A DNA stretch of 64,000 nucleotides from Cavia porcellus (Eukaryota > Chordata > Mammalia > Rodentia > Caviidae), in contig NW_026947509.1 of the NCBI RefSeq assembly GCF_034190915.1, forward strand, positions 30,326,767-30,390,766, given 5' to 3'. The translations under genes were made by a program, and so were the position numbers. Below are positions 43,408 to 53,600 of the stretch, in pieces. Numbering within the stretch: the first letter of the stretch is position 1; each line of letters opens with the position of its first letter. The notes beneath the pieces are model-generated. The model was not told the DNA's origin and searched no databases. It saw only the letters and a list, made by a program, of their open reading frames with translations.

Positions 43408-44850
43408 TGGATGCGCAATCCAGCTGCTGCTGACCTGAGTGAGCTCTGAGGGCACCATCCCTGCTGCCAGCTGGCCCTGCCCACCGTCCAAGCAGAAGAG
43501 GGGACTCACACATTCCTTGTGGGTGTCCACAGGGGAGGGAGGCTGCCCTTGGTGTCTGCTGAGCTGTGGGACTTGAAGTACAGGCACCTGGTCCTACCCG
43601 GCCTCTTCTGTTCTTATACAGCTTTAAAACTTTACTACTTTCATTTAAAAGCAAACAGGATGGGAGAGAAACAGGCTGTGGTGGATTGGTGGGGGCACAC
43701 ACACAGCTCTCTGTGGCTCTGGGATCCTGGTCTCCCTGATGTCTTCCTGGGGGATCTGTTGACAAACTGCGGTGCACACACATTTAGAAGCGTAGCGCCT
43801 GAGCTGTCTTGAGCATAGGTCAGTGGGCCTCTCCCCTAGCACACATTCTGGGCTTGGAGGATTTCTCCCAGGGGTTGCTACACCCTAGAGGGGAAGGGAG
43901 CTACTTTTCAGGGTGAATCAGACACCAGGGGTGTCATGGCTCTGGAATCCACTTCTCTCTTCTGGGTGTGTGAATGGGAGCTGGTCCCCTGGCCTTACCC
44001 TGGAAAAGCTGGGGGTGCCCAGTGCTGGGGATCCTATCAGTGTTGCCACTGTGCCCAGCTGATTGACTTCCATTGTTGGGTTTGGGGCTTACTGCAGCTC
44101 CAGGGGTTTGCAGCTGTAGTTGCATTGGTCACACCTGGGTGACTCTGTCCCATCCAAAAGCATTGGTGGAGCTTCTCTGGAAGCCTTTGCCAGGATCCCA
44201 AGGCAGAAGCCCAAAGTCCAGGATCATTTCCCTGAAGTTCACTGTTTCCTTTTCTGCAAGAATGTCTCTCTTCTCCCTTCCTTCCTTCTCTCGGGACTGG
44301 GGGCAGTGGTGTTCAGTGCGTGGGGGCCACCACAGGGGGACCTGAGGTAGCAGAATCTGCAGCCTCTGGGGCTGTCCCCCATGATTCAGTGCGTCAGGCT
44401 GAGACCCTGGATGGACTCTCATGCTCTGCAGAGGCCACTGGCTCTTTGAAGGCTGTGGGAAACAGCAGCCTGGGAGGCCTAAAAGGCTCGTGATTCTAGG
44501 GAGCCTCTTTCTGCAGAGCCCCTGGCACCTCCATGGGACAGTCTGGCTACTGATGCCCATCTTGATTTCTTTCATCAAGAACCCACCTGTTCTGGGTCTC
44601 AGAGCTGCCCACCCTAGTGAGGCAGGAGCCCCAGTTTGGACTGGGGGCTCGTTCACTTACAATATCACTTCCTGACCTTTCAGAGGTTCAGAAAACTGCA
44701 GGGCATCATCTCCTAGAGTCCAAACCCCTGGCTCAGGCCCCAGGGGCAGGCACATGCTTCTAAGCCCTATTGTTTGAGATTGAAAGTAGTGTAACAATAT
44801 AAAATGATAAACACATGACACTTTCTGGAAAATCAAGGTTGCAGCAAAAA
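43408..44850. other. Unique non-coding DNA, GC-rich
   Basis: No repeat or exon is recognised. Open frames up to 175 codons (44129-44656 minus) overlap frames on the other strand and lack domains. Confidence 0.45.
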
Positions 44851-44872
44851 AAATATATATATATATATATAT
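44851..44872. repeat. A-run with (AT)n microsatellite
   Basis: About ten AT units preceded by an A-run, possibly the decayed tail of an unrecognised retroelement. Confidence 0.92.
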
Positions 44873-45790
44873 GCAAGATTTTTTTGAGTCTTCAACAAGC
44901 CAGTGCACACAGTGAGAAGAAACTCTAGCAGTGGTGTTTCCTGAACCTGCCCAGCAGGAGCCTGCTTCTCAGAGAACAGCTGGGTAGATTTCTTTGCAGA
45001 ATTCACACCAGAAGAAGTAGGGTGAGGTATTAGCTAAGATGGGACAATGACTTGAGGACAATCACTAAGTCCAAAATATTTATCTTCAGCCTGACAAAAT
45101 TGGAAATAGTCTCAATGTCATCTAGATAAATGGCCAAGGTCGTATTGAAATACCATTGGTCAGGAAGCTTGGATAGCACACCAACAGCGTGGGAGACCAG
45201 GTTTGTTTTCAAAAGGAGGCACAAAATTGTATGAATTATAATTATATCTCATAGTAAGATACAACACCTAGCTATGAGGGAGTAAAATATTTGGGGCTTC
45301 TTGTGCTTTAAACAGGTAGGAAACTGGACAAACTGTTGAACAGCCACTTTCAGACAATGGAACTAGGAAGCTCAAGACCAAAGTCTCTAAGAGAAAAGAA
45401 ACCAGCAGTGCGGGTTCCAGAGCTATTCAGCTTATTTCAGGAAGCAAACTCCAGTCTATGTTGTGTGTGGGGGGTGGGCATTCCCACAGAGCAAGGCCAT
45501 CCCCCTGATTTGAGGTGACAGAAATCAGATTTTGAGTAGCTGGAGACTGCACAGAGCAGAGAAGCAACGAGGAGGGAGCTATGCAAAGAGAGAGCTTCGG
45601 AAATCCTGGGTCTCTGGATGAGTATCAGTCGAAATATGCACAGTGATTCTCCTTGAAGTCAGGTGAAGTGTAAATCCAAGGCATAGGTGAAATGCTGTGC
45701 AATTATAGGCCTAACAATTCTGAGGGCCAAAGAACCTTCAGCTTGCTGGCAGCCAAAGAGGAGAGCCAGGTTGAATACTGAAAGACTTCA
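44873..45790. other. Unassigned; probably the 5' part of the L1 that follows
   Basis: Between about 45530 and 45790 the word order (for example 'gcacagagcagagaagcaacg' and 'gaagtcaggtgaagtg') resembles an L1M 5' UTR. I can see no clear boundary. Before 45330 nothing is recognised. Confidence 0.4.
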
Positions 45791-45990
45791 GTAGAAATTG
45801 CAGAAGAGTTGACATAATAGCAGGGCTAAACTAATCTTCTCTTAAAAAAAAAAAAAGAAAAAAACCCCAGAAGATTAAAATTATGCCCTGAAAAACATCA
45901 AATTAGTCCACAAATAACTTAAGTATTAGCCAAATAAAACTTTACATTCTTAAAAGTCAGCACTAAAACACAGTGTCTGATATTTAGTTA

Positions 45991-46004
45991 AAAATTACTA
46001 GACA
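45991..46004. repeat. SINE target-site duplication, left (14 bp)
   Basis: AAAATTACTAGACA, exactly repeated at 46096-46109. The sequence itself is part of the L1 target. Confidence 0.93.
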
Positions 46005-46095
46005 GGTCCTGGGATTTAGCTCAGTGATGTGAAATCCACCTGGCAAGTACAAAAGTCATGAGTTCAATCCCTAGTACCAAAAAATAAAAAATAAA
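46005..46095 (+). mobile_element. ID-type tRNA-derived SINE, sense
   Basis: GGGATTTAGCTCAGTG (46011-46026) and GTTCAATCCCTAGTACC (46062-46078) bracket a short tRNA-like body, followed by an A-rich tail with AAATAAAAAATAAA. Perfect 14-bp duplications on both sides prove insertion into the older L1. It shares the CCNAGTACC end with the 32.8 kb copy, pointing to the same subfamily. Confidence 0.93.
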
Positions 46096-46109
46096 AAAAT
46101 TACTAGACA
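46096..46109. repeat. SINE target-site duplication, right (14 bp)
   Basis: Exact match to 45991-46004. Confidence 0.93.
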
Positions 46110-46112
46110 TGC

Positions 46113-46455
46113 TGTATTAGTTGGTTTTCCATTACTGTAACAAATATCTTAGATAAATCAAGTTAATAACAGAAAATGTTTATTTGGCTCACGGCCTCAG
46201 AGGCTACAGTCCATCATCAGTTGGCCCAGTTGTTCTTGGACCTGTGATGAAGCAGAATACAATGGCAGAACCACTCTCTGCATGACTAGGACACAAAAGG
46301 AAGAGAGAGGGTGACTTCTAGGGCCAATTTTAACAACTGGAAGACTTCCAACAGGCTTCAGCCCTAAAAAGTTCTTCCAGCTTCCAGTAATGCCATGAAC
46401 CTGGGACCGAGCCTTTAACCCTTGGACCTTTGGCAGATGCTTTTCCAAACCATCT
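46113..46455 (-). mobile_element. MaLR-type LTR, minus, inserted in L1
   Basis: On the plus strand it starts TGTATTAGTTGGTTTTCC, has 'atgtttatttggctcacgg' (46177-46195), 'gctacagtccatcatcagttgg', 'gggaccgagcctttaaccc' (46402-46420) and ends near 'cttttccaaacca'. This is the reverse complement of an MST/THE1-like LTR. L1 sequence resumes after it, so it inserted later than the L1. A duplicate is not clear. Confidence 0.8.
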
Positions 46456-47514
46456 TACACAATGAAGAAGCAAGAAAATATAGCACACATAAAAAGAGAA
46501 ATCACAGTCGACAAAACAGAACTAAATATTGCCAAGATGATGAAATTAGCGGGAAAGAACCCTTTAAAATAGCTCTTATTATTATCCTTAATATGTTCAG
46601 CGGTTGAAAGGAAATGAGGAACATGAGAGGAGAGAAACAAAAGGTTTTTAAAAAATCAACTAAAGTTTTCAGAGGGGGAAAAATACCTGCAAAATATAAG
46701 CATTCGTTGAACCAGAGTAAGAAAATATTCGGAACTTTAAGAGATCTGTGCAGAGGTAGATGTGGCAGCAGGCACTACCCCAAAGAAAACACAAAGGGAA
46801 TAATGGAAAATAATGACTGGCTCGAGTGCCTGTTAGACAATGTCAAGCCATTGAACGTGTATGTAATTGGAGTCCGAGGAAGGAGAGAAAGATGTCGGGA
46901 ACAATCGAGGGAATTCCAGAACTCTTTTAACATTGAATGGAAACTCTAGCTCACAAATCCAAGTGGCCCAATAAGCCCTAATCTGAGTGAACACAAAGAA
47001 AACCACAAAGAGCTCTTCATAATGAAACCGCTGAGATCTACGATAAGGAGAAAATGTGTTGAGTGACCACGGGAGAACAGGCACCTTACACACATAAGGG
47101 ACAGTTTGTAAAAAACTACTTTGGTCAGAGGACAGCCATGTAAGTTCCTTAAAGAGCTGAGGAAAACCATGTCAATTAGAATTCTATGTAGTTTATTTTA
47201 AAGCTTTATCAGACGAAGCAGAATTGGTCATCAGCATATTTTCATCATGAGAAATGTTCAAGGAAATTCTCCTGGCAAAAGGAAAATAATTCCCGATAAA
47301 GACTTGCCTAAGAAAGGAAGAGTATCAGAAATGTGTGTGCAAAATAACATGAAGCCAGTTTTTAGTGTTTTAAATTTCTTTTACCAATAATTGAATTGAA
47401 TTTACCAGTGTTATGAGCCAGAACACTGGTTTGTGTTGTGCATCTTATAATGTATGCATGGAAAGAGCAACAAAGAGAAAAAGTGCTAGATATCAAATTG
47501 TTACACTATCTTTA

Positions 47515-47790
47515 CTGAATATGTCTAACTGCATCTCCCCAGATACTCATGTGTGAAAGGCTTGGTCCCCAGGGTGATGTCACTGGGGGGTGGTGGGACC
47601 TTGAAAATACAGGTCAGGAGGCCCCAAGGACGTGGGAGTAAGATAATTCTGAAACCTCTTGAGTTCTCGTGAGAAGATTGTTATAAAACGGGAAAGACTT
47701 TGCCACACAGCCTGAACTATGGCATTTGGACTTTAAACCTATTAAAATTGAGCTAAAATAAACCTCTCTTTCTTCAAAACCAAAAAAAAT
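47515..47790 (+). mobile_element. MaLR-type LTR, sense, inserted in L1
   Basis: 'catgtgtgaaaggcttggtccccag' words (47549-47573) start the recognisable part, followed by 'gatgtcactggggggtgg', 'cttgagttctcgtgagaag' and 'gttataaaacgggaaagac'. An AATAAA lies at 47757-47762, just before 'cctctctttcttc'. It has the same family look as the 46.1 kb LTR but the opposite orientation. Confidence 0.7.
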
Positions 47791-48470
47791 AAAATAGAAT
47801 CTAAAGGTGGATATAGTTTAAATGTATTTTAAACCCTAGAGCAATCCAAAATACTGAAACAAAGTGGGCTTGCTAATAATACAATAATGCGTACAAAATG
47901 AAAGTGCAAAATGTAAATATTTATAAGGGGAAGGTAAAAGGGGAATGGGAACATACATAAGATTAACAAATAGAAAACACTAAACTCAAAATATTTCAAA
48001 TGTAAATTATGTAAGTTTCCACTGCCCACATAGTAAACTAGACACATGGTTACTTAAATTTAATTTGAACCAGTTAGGATTAAAAAATTCAGACCTTGAC
48101 CAAACTGGAAACGTGTCTAGGCTCAGTAGCCATGGGTGTTGGTGGTCTCTGCCTGGACGAGTGGTTAGACAGTGATGTCCTCATCACCAGTAAATGCTCT
48201 GCAGGACGTGCTAACCTTCACACCTCCACTGTAGGGCAGAGATCTTCAAATTGGGAGAGAAAACAAGACCCAGGAATTTGCTGCAAGCAAAAACAAACAA
48301 ATTAGCCTATAAACATAATAACAGAGATAGATTGGTGGAGTCTTCAGAGCAAGAAATAAGCAGTACCAGGAACAAAAGGCTGAATTAATGACATATTGTG
48401 TAAAAGATATATGAATCTAATAGCAGAACTTTAGCTGAGACAAAGTTGTCGTAACTAAAAGAATAAATAG
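47791..48470 (+). mobile_element. Old L1, region between ORF1 and ORF2, sense
   Basis: AT-rich sequence that fits the inter-ORF and early ORF2 part of the same L1 by position. Recognisable words are few until about 48380, so the assignment rests mainly on continuity. Confidence 0.45.
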
Positions 48471-49476
48471 ACATTTTTATAATTGTAATTGGAGACTTTA
48501 AAACTCCTTTCTCTTACTGAATAAAGGAACAAGTAGGAATCCAGCTAAGGCATATCGGCTATGGAAAACACTACTGCCCAAGTTGAGCTAACTGACTTTC
48601 CTGGAGCACTGCTCCACAGATGTAGGAAACACTCACTATTCAGACACGCATGGTACGTTCGGCATAGTAGACGATACACTGGGCTATCAAATAAGTCTCA
48701 ATAAATTTGAAAGATTAAAATCACAGTGACTAGTTTATTTGTTTAACCAGAACGAAATTAAATTAGCAGTCAATAAGGGAATATTGCTAGAAAAATTCCT
48801 AAATATTTGAAAATGAAGCAAAATACTTCTAAAGGACATATAGGTGCAATAAGAAATTTTAAGATATTTAATTTTAAGAAATTAAAATGAAAATTGCCAT
48901 AATTTGGGGAATACAGCTAAACTAGTACTAGAGGAAAATTTTTATCTTTAAATACTATGGAAATGATTGAAATCAGTGACCCAGATTTGCAATATATAAA
49001 GTACCAAAACTGGAATATAAACCTAAAGGAGGTAGAGGAGAAGAAATAGTAGATACGAAAGTGACATTCAATCAAATATAAAATAATACAGAAAATTAAC
49101 AAAACCAGATGTTGCTTAATAAAAACATTACTAATCCCTACCATGACCTGTCAAATTTTTAAAAAGAAGAAGGTACAAATCTTAGTATCAGGAATAGAAG
49201 ACATCACTCCTGAGTCCAAAGGCATTAAAAGTCCAACAGAGGAATATTTGAATATTTTTATGCCCATAAGTACAATAACTTAGATTGAAAAGACAAGTTC
49301 CATGAAAGACACAAATCAGCAAAATTTATCCAAAAATAGAAATATCAATAGCCCTATATCAAATAAAAAATTAAATTGAAAATTAAAACTTTTTCTCTAA
49401 TGGAAATAAGTCCCAGTCCCAGTTGATCTCACTGATAAACTGTACTAAATATTTAAGAAAGAAATAATACCCATCC
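48471..49476 (+). mobile_element. Old L1, ORF2 endonuclease/linker part, sense
   Basis: 'aattggagactttaaaactcc' (48486-), 'gacacgcatggtacgttcgg', 'gatacactgggctatcaaat', 'aataaatttgaaagattaaaatc' (48700-48722), 'aaattcctaaatatttgaaaatgaagc', 'tttttatctttaaatactatgg'. These follow L1M ORF2 in order. ORF2 codes for the endonuclease and reverse transcriptase. Here it is destroyed by stops. Confidence 0.8.
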
Positions 49477-49484
49477 TTACTTCT

Positions 49485-49715
49485 GACTATTTTGAGTATA
49501 AAATTCATTAGTGTTAACCACAGTCACTTTATCTTGCAGTAGTATATGGAAGCGTAACCCCCCATCTAACCGAAATTTTGTGCCTATGGCTACCCTCTCC
49601 CCACCTCCCCTCTGCCCTCCACCACAGTCTCCAGGAACTACCGTGTTATCCTCTACCACTCTGCGATGGTGGCTGTACTGATTGTCTGATTTGATCATCA
49701 CAAGACATATATAAA
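49485..49715 (-). mobile_element. L1 3'-UTR fragment, minus, inside the older L1
   Basis: On the plus strand 'ttagtgttaaccacagtcac' (49508-49527), then 'ctaaccgaaattttgtgcc', and then a C/T-rich block to 'gaactaccgtgttatcctc'. This is the usual antisense L1 3'-UTR pattern. The flanking ORF2 sequence resumes afterwards, so it is a later insertion or an inversion in the same L1. Confidence 0.65.
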
Positions 49716-49719
49716 ATGG

Positions 49720-50165
49720 AAAAGAAACATCACAATATTCTCCATGAACTTGTCAACTGCATGTGAATTAAAAGTCAAATAATCTTTCTATTCATACACA
49801 AACTCTTTTGGGGAGAGAGTGAGGAAAAAACACTTAACTCACTTTATTATGCTTCATAATGTCAGCATTAACCTTATGCCAAAACCCAAGAAAAATATCA
49901 CAATAAGAAAACTATAGACCATACCAGTTGTGAACAAAGATATTAATCCTTAGAAAGGTATTAGAAAGTGATGTTTTGCTATATATATATACATAAAATA
50001 AAACATAATGAACAAGGGGATTTATTATAGAAACAGAAGAAATCAAAAAAATTTATTATATTAACAGGATAAAAAAGATCATATTATAATTTCAAAAAAT
50101 ATAAAAAAATGAATAATACTTAAATCTCATTCACATTTTAAAATGACAAGCATACTACAGGAATA
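49720..50165 (+). mobile_element. Old L1, ORF2 reverse-transcriptase part, sense
   Basis: 'actcactttattatgcttcat' (49838-), 'gccaaaacccaagaaaaatatc', 'aagaaaactatagaccatacc', 'aacaaggggatttattatag', 'gatcatattataatttc' match the L1M reverse-transcriptase region in order. Many stops. Confidence 0.75.
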
Positions 50166-50199
50166 AGATCAAATGGTCTTACCCTGCTAAAGAGAATCT

Positions 50200-50530
50200 A
50201 CAATGAAGCTATGGCTGACTTTACACTTGGTGGTGAACATCTGAATCCATGCATCTACCGTGGGGCATCACAGAGGAGAAACAGCTCATGGCATGGCAGG
50301 CAAAAGGCAGTGAGCCACAGCAGCCAATCCACCTACCTTTTCTTTTTATCCCATCCAGGCTACCAGCCTTTTGCTTGCCAGACCTATGCTAATTCCAACC
50401 AGTGGACTAATTTAGTACCACACCACCTTAATCCCAGTGTCACACGCCCTAGATCCAGCCTGCTCTGAAAAGCCCCATCTACGAGCACATGAAGTTTGGG
50501 GGGACATCTAGGTACAATTCATAACACAAC
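50200..50530 (-). mobile_element. MaLR/ERVL-type LTR, minus, inserted in L1
   Basis: The plus strand ends with 'gaagtttggggggacatcta' (50491-50510) and 'ggtacaattcataacacaac', the antisense 5' end of an ERVL-MaLR LTR. 'cagtggactaatttagtacc' and 'accaccttaatccc' lie upstream. The family is the least certain of the LTRs in this L1. Confidence 0.55.
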
Positions 50531-50555
50531 CCAAATCCAATTACTAGATTTTTGG

Positions 50556-50656
50556 GTACAAACTGATGGCTTATTCTAAAATTTGTACAGAATTTTAAAT
50601 ATCTAAGGATAAGGAAAATATTTCGGAACAGAAAAAAGTTGGAGGATTTACAATAA
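50556..50656 (+). mobile_element. Old L1, late ORF2 part, sense
   Basis: 'ttattctaaaatttgtacag' (50570-50589) and 'aaaagttggaggatttacaa' (50634-50653) match L1 ORF2 words (ATTCTAAAATTTATATGG, AAAGTTGGAGGACTTACA). The L1 is then lost. Confidence 0.65.
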
Positions 50657-53600
50657 CTTAACTTTGAAGCTCGTTAAAAGAATGAAACCATGGGACCTGG
50701 ACCAGCTCATCTTGCCCAAGGCCACCTCTTCCAACTTTTTTCCATGACTGTTCAACCCAAAAAACATCTGAACTCCAAAGTTGACCTGGAACCAAACCTG
50801 TGACAAGTCTCCCCATTGAGATCATTCTCTTTGTCACTACTGAACCCAGATTATTATTCAACTCCTGTAGGACAGAACACGTGCAGAGTTTCCTTCAATC
50901 ACTTCAGGAGGTTGTAAAATCCAGATTCTGAAATCTACAAACAAAAAGAGGATGAGGTGAACATAGAGACAGTTGTAACTTGCTTATGTGAAACAATACA
51001 GTAATGCCTTGGTTTATGAATGCCTCTGCTCACAAAGAATTCATTTTGCAAAGAGAACCATTTGGCAAAATTTTGCTTCCATGTATGAATTCTGCATCAG
51101 GTGATGAACTCAACTGTAGCCATCATCTATCATCGTGGAGTGAGTTAAGTTCATGAAGTGAGGTATACTATACAAATAATAGTAATTAAAGTAAGCAGTG
51201 CATCAGAAGGACAATAGAATAAGATTTAAGAGGGCTTATATTAATAATTCAGAAAGATTAAATATCAATCTATTTAATCTACCTAAAAATTTTTTGTTAG
51301 TAGTTAATGGATCTTTTTTAAATCTCAAAAAAAAAAAAAAATCCACATGTCCGTGCAAATATCACACCACTAACATGCCAGGCCCCAAGCCAGCAAGTTA
51401 ATGGCTTGTGTCTCTGCTGACTTTTCTGTTCTTACCTGAACAGTTTGTTTATTTAAGTGGCCTTAGTGGCTCTTACCCCATCAAAAGTGTTAGTTTAACA
51501 AAGAATACCAAACAATTAACCTCTGGTGGAAAAAAGGAAAGGATTAAAGTAAGCAAAATTTATCACTTTGTCAGGCTCCGCAAACACCATCTCCGATGAT
51601 CTAAGGGCTCTAGTAAAACAGCGCTTACACTCGCCCAAAAAACACGTCTTGAGCAGTGTGCTGTAAGGGCTTTTACCCAAACGGACCAGTGAGCAGTGTG
51701 GTAGGTCTGCAGGAAGCTGGAAGATGGATGAGACCCACTACTTGTCCACCAAGATGGTTGAGCCTCCGCTCCTGCTGCACGGGGAGGGCAGCTAAGAACT
51801 CTGCATCTTTGTTGTCTTGCAGCACTGGAGGCTGAGAAGGAGGCCCCTGGGGGTGCCTGTGAGGTCCTCGGAGTCAGGATCAACCCGGTGCAGAGAGTCA
51901 CTGATCTACACCTCAGCCAGAAGCCGAGATAAAAAAAGAAGTCTCGGGGCAAGTGGTGTACACAGCAGCTCCAGTCAGTGCAGGTCACCTATGGGATGCT
52001 CAGGGTCCTCTTGTCCTGGCAGCCTCATCAAGGAAGCCAGGCTCTTTCTGCCAGAGCCTCTGCCGACCCCAGGACACCCATCTCTTCCTCAATAACTACC
52101 TCTTTCCTCGGCAGGATGGTGGCACAATGACCTGGGCCAGCGGATAGGTCTCCCCTCGGGTGGGTGACTGGGGCCACTGTGAAGGAGCACGTCCCCTCTG
52201 CTCCCACAGCCCTGCCTGATGGGGTGTCCCTGTGTGATCCCTCACTTCTCCCACAGCTGGAAACTCTTTGGCAGGCTGGAGAGAAGGTGCCTTCCTGGGG
52301 AAGGGTTCATTCTGACCTGAAGGCTTTCAGGGACAATCAGGAACGATATAATATCCTTCTCAAAATAGCCTTTAAAACACAACCACTGGAAGACGCTTCT
52401 CAGATCCTATAGCTGCACGAAGTCTGGGAAGCCAAGCATTACCACTAAGGCAGGATCCCACTCACACATTTGGCTTTTCCTCCCAGGCTCCCTGTGAGGT
52501 GGTCTCTCCTCATCTTCTCCTTCTTCTGGTCCCCAGGATTTTTCCTGTCCCTCAGTGACCCCAGGTCCTGACCTCACCTCTGACTCTTCGGTTCCAGCTT
52601 CTTCCTAGGGCAGCAACTGTGAGACCAACAACCTCTGTCTACCACTAAACACTTCATAGCTCATAAAGTCAGTCAATACCTTCTTAGTCTAACGAAGTCT
52701 CTGGCTGATGAGCACGGAATTACCAATACTGCCCCCGCCAATGGTATGGAAGGGCAGAAAGAACAGAAGCAAGCAGATGTGGGTTTCTGCTGGGACACGG
52801 GAAGTCTCCAGGGTCTGCTGTGACTTTCTTGCCATCTGTGAGTTAAGCCGGCCCCATGGTTCTCTGGTTTTGTCCAGCAAATGGCCGCGAAACATGCCCT
52901 TTCTTTCACAAAGGGAATGGCCAGTGCATGCCAGTGGAATGTGAAACCTAGGCTGACGTCCGCTGGGGCAAAGGAGCACGGCGGCAGGTTCAAAGGACAG
53001 GACAGGGCACAAAGCAGCCCGCTACAGTGGAAGTACATGTTTGTTTGCAGAGTCAGGAGAGTGGCAGGAGGTCGCCTGCTCCTCCTGGTAAACACATTCC
53101 TAAGGGGGCCCCTCTAGGATGGCAGGGGCAGAACTGAACTTGGCTGATGTGAAGGTCTTTGGTGAGTGCCTGTCACCAGTCTCGGCTCTCGGCATGTTTG
53201 TGTAGCCGGCCCTTTGGCCACATGTGATCCCAGTGGCTGCACACAGACCGGAAGGTTAGATCCCCTAGATGAGCTGGAGGGAGCAGCACAGGGGTCTCAT
53301 TTCCATCTGACACATTTCAGAGCAAGAGAAAGTTGGTGTGAAAAATATAGAGGGACCGTGACCCAGGGTTAAAGGAGAGGAGGAGAAGAGTGTCTGAAAA
53401 CATTCTTATACACAGCAGATTGGCTCTTGATGAAGAGCAGGGCATTGTGGTTCATAGATTTTTAATAAGGTGATGGGAAAAACTTGTAGGCGCCTCCAAA
53501 GGAGCCCACTCTTGGGATGTGTGCAGGGGCTGCTCGTGGCTGCGGCTTATAGACAACAGCTTTGCTTATAAAAGGCAGAGCTCAGGCTATGTGGAAACTT

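Larger units (their letters stand above)
45791..47514 (+). mobile_element. Old L1, 5' UTR/ORF1 part, sense (interrupted)
   Basis: Words in L1M ORF1 order: 'aaaaattactagacatg' (interrupted by the SINE), then after the LTR 'gaagaagcaagaaaatatagc' (46462-46482), 'gccaagatgatgaaattagc', 'aatatgttcagcggttgaaagg', 'gtaattggagtccgaggaagg' (46864-46884), 'catgtcaattagaattctatg' (47168-47188), 'gaaatgttcaaggaaattctcctgg'. ORF1 encodes the L1 RNA-binding protein. No frame survives. The element continues at 47790 and 48380-50655. Confidence 0.75.

Noticed and set aside
44129..44656. 175-codon minus-strand open frame as a gene
   Set aside because: No recognisable motif, overlapping frames on plus strand, low-complexity composition.
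45843..45865. A-run as the tail of a recent retroinsertion
   Set aside because: No matching duplication on either side could be found and the flanks look like continuous L1.
51328..51341. A-run as the tail of a retrocopy
   Set aside because: No upstream match to the right flank (tccacatgtcc) was found.
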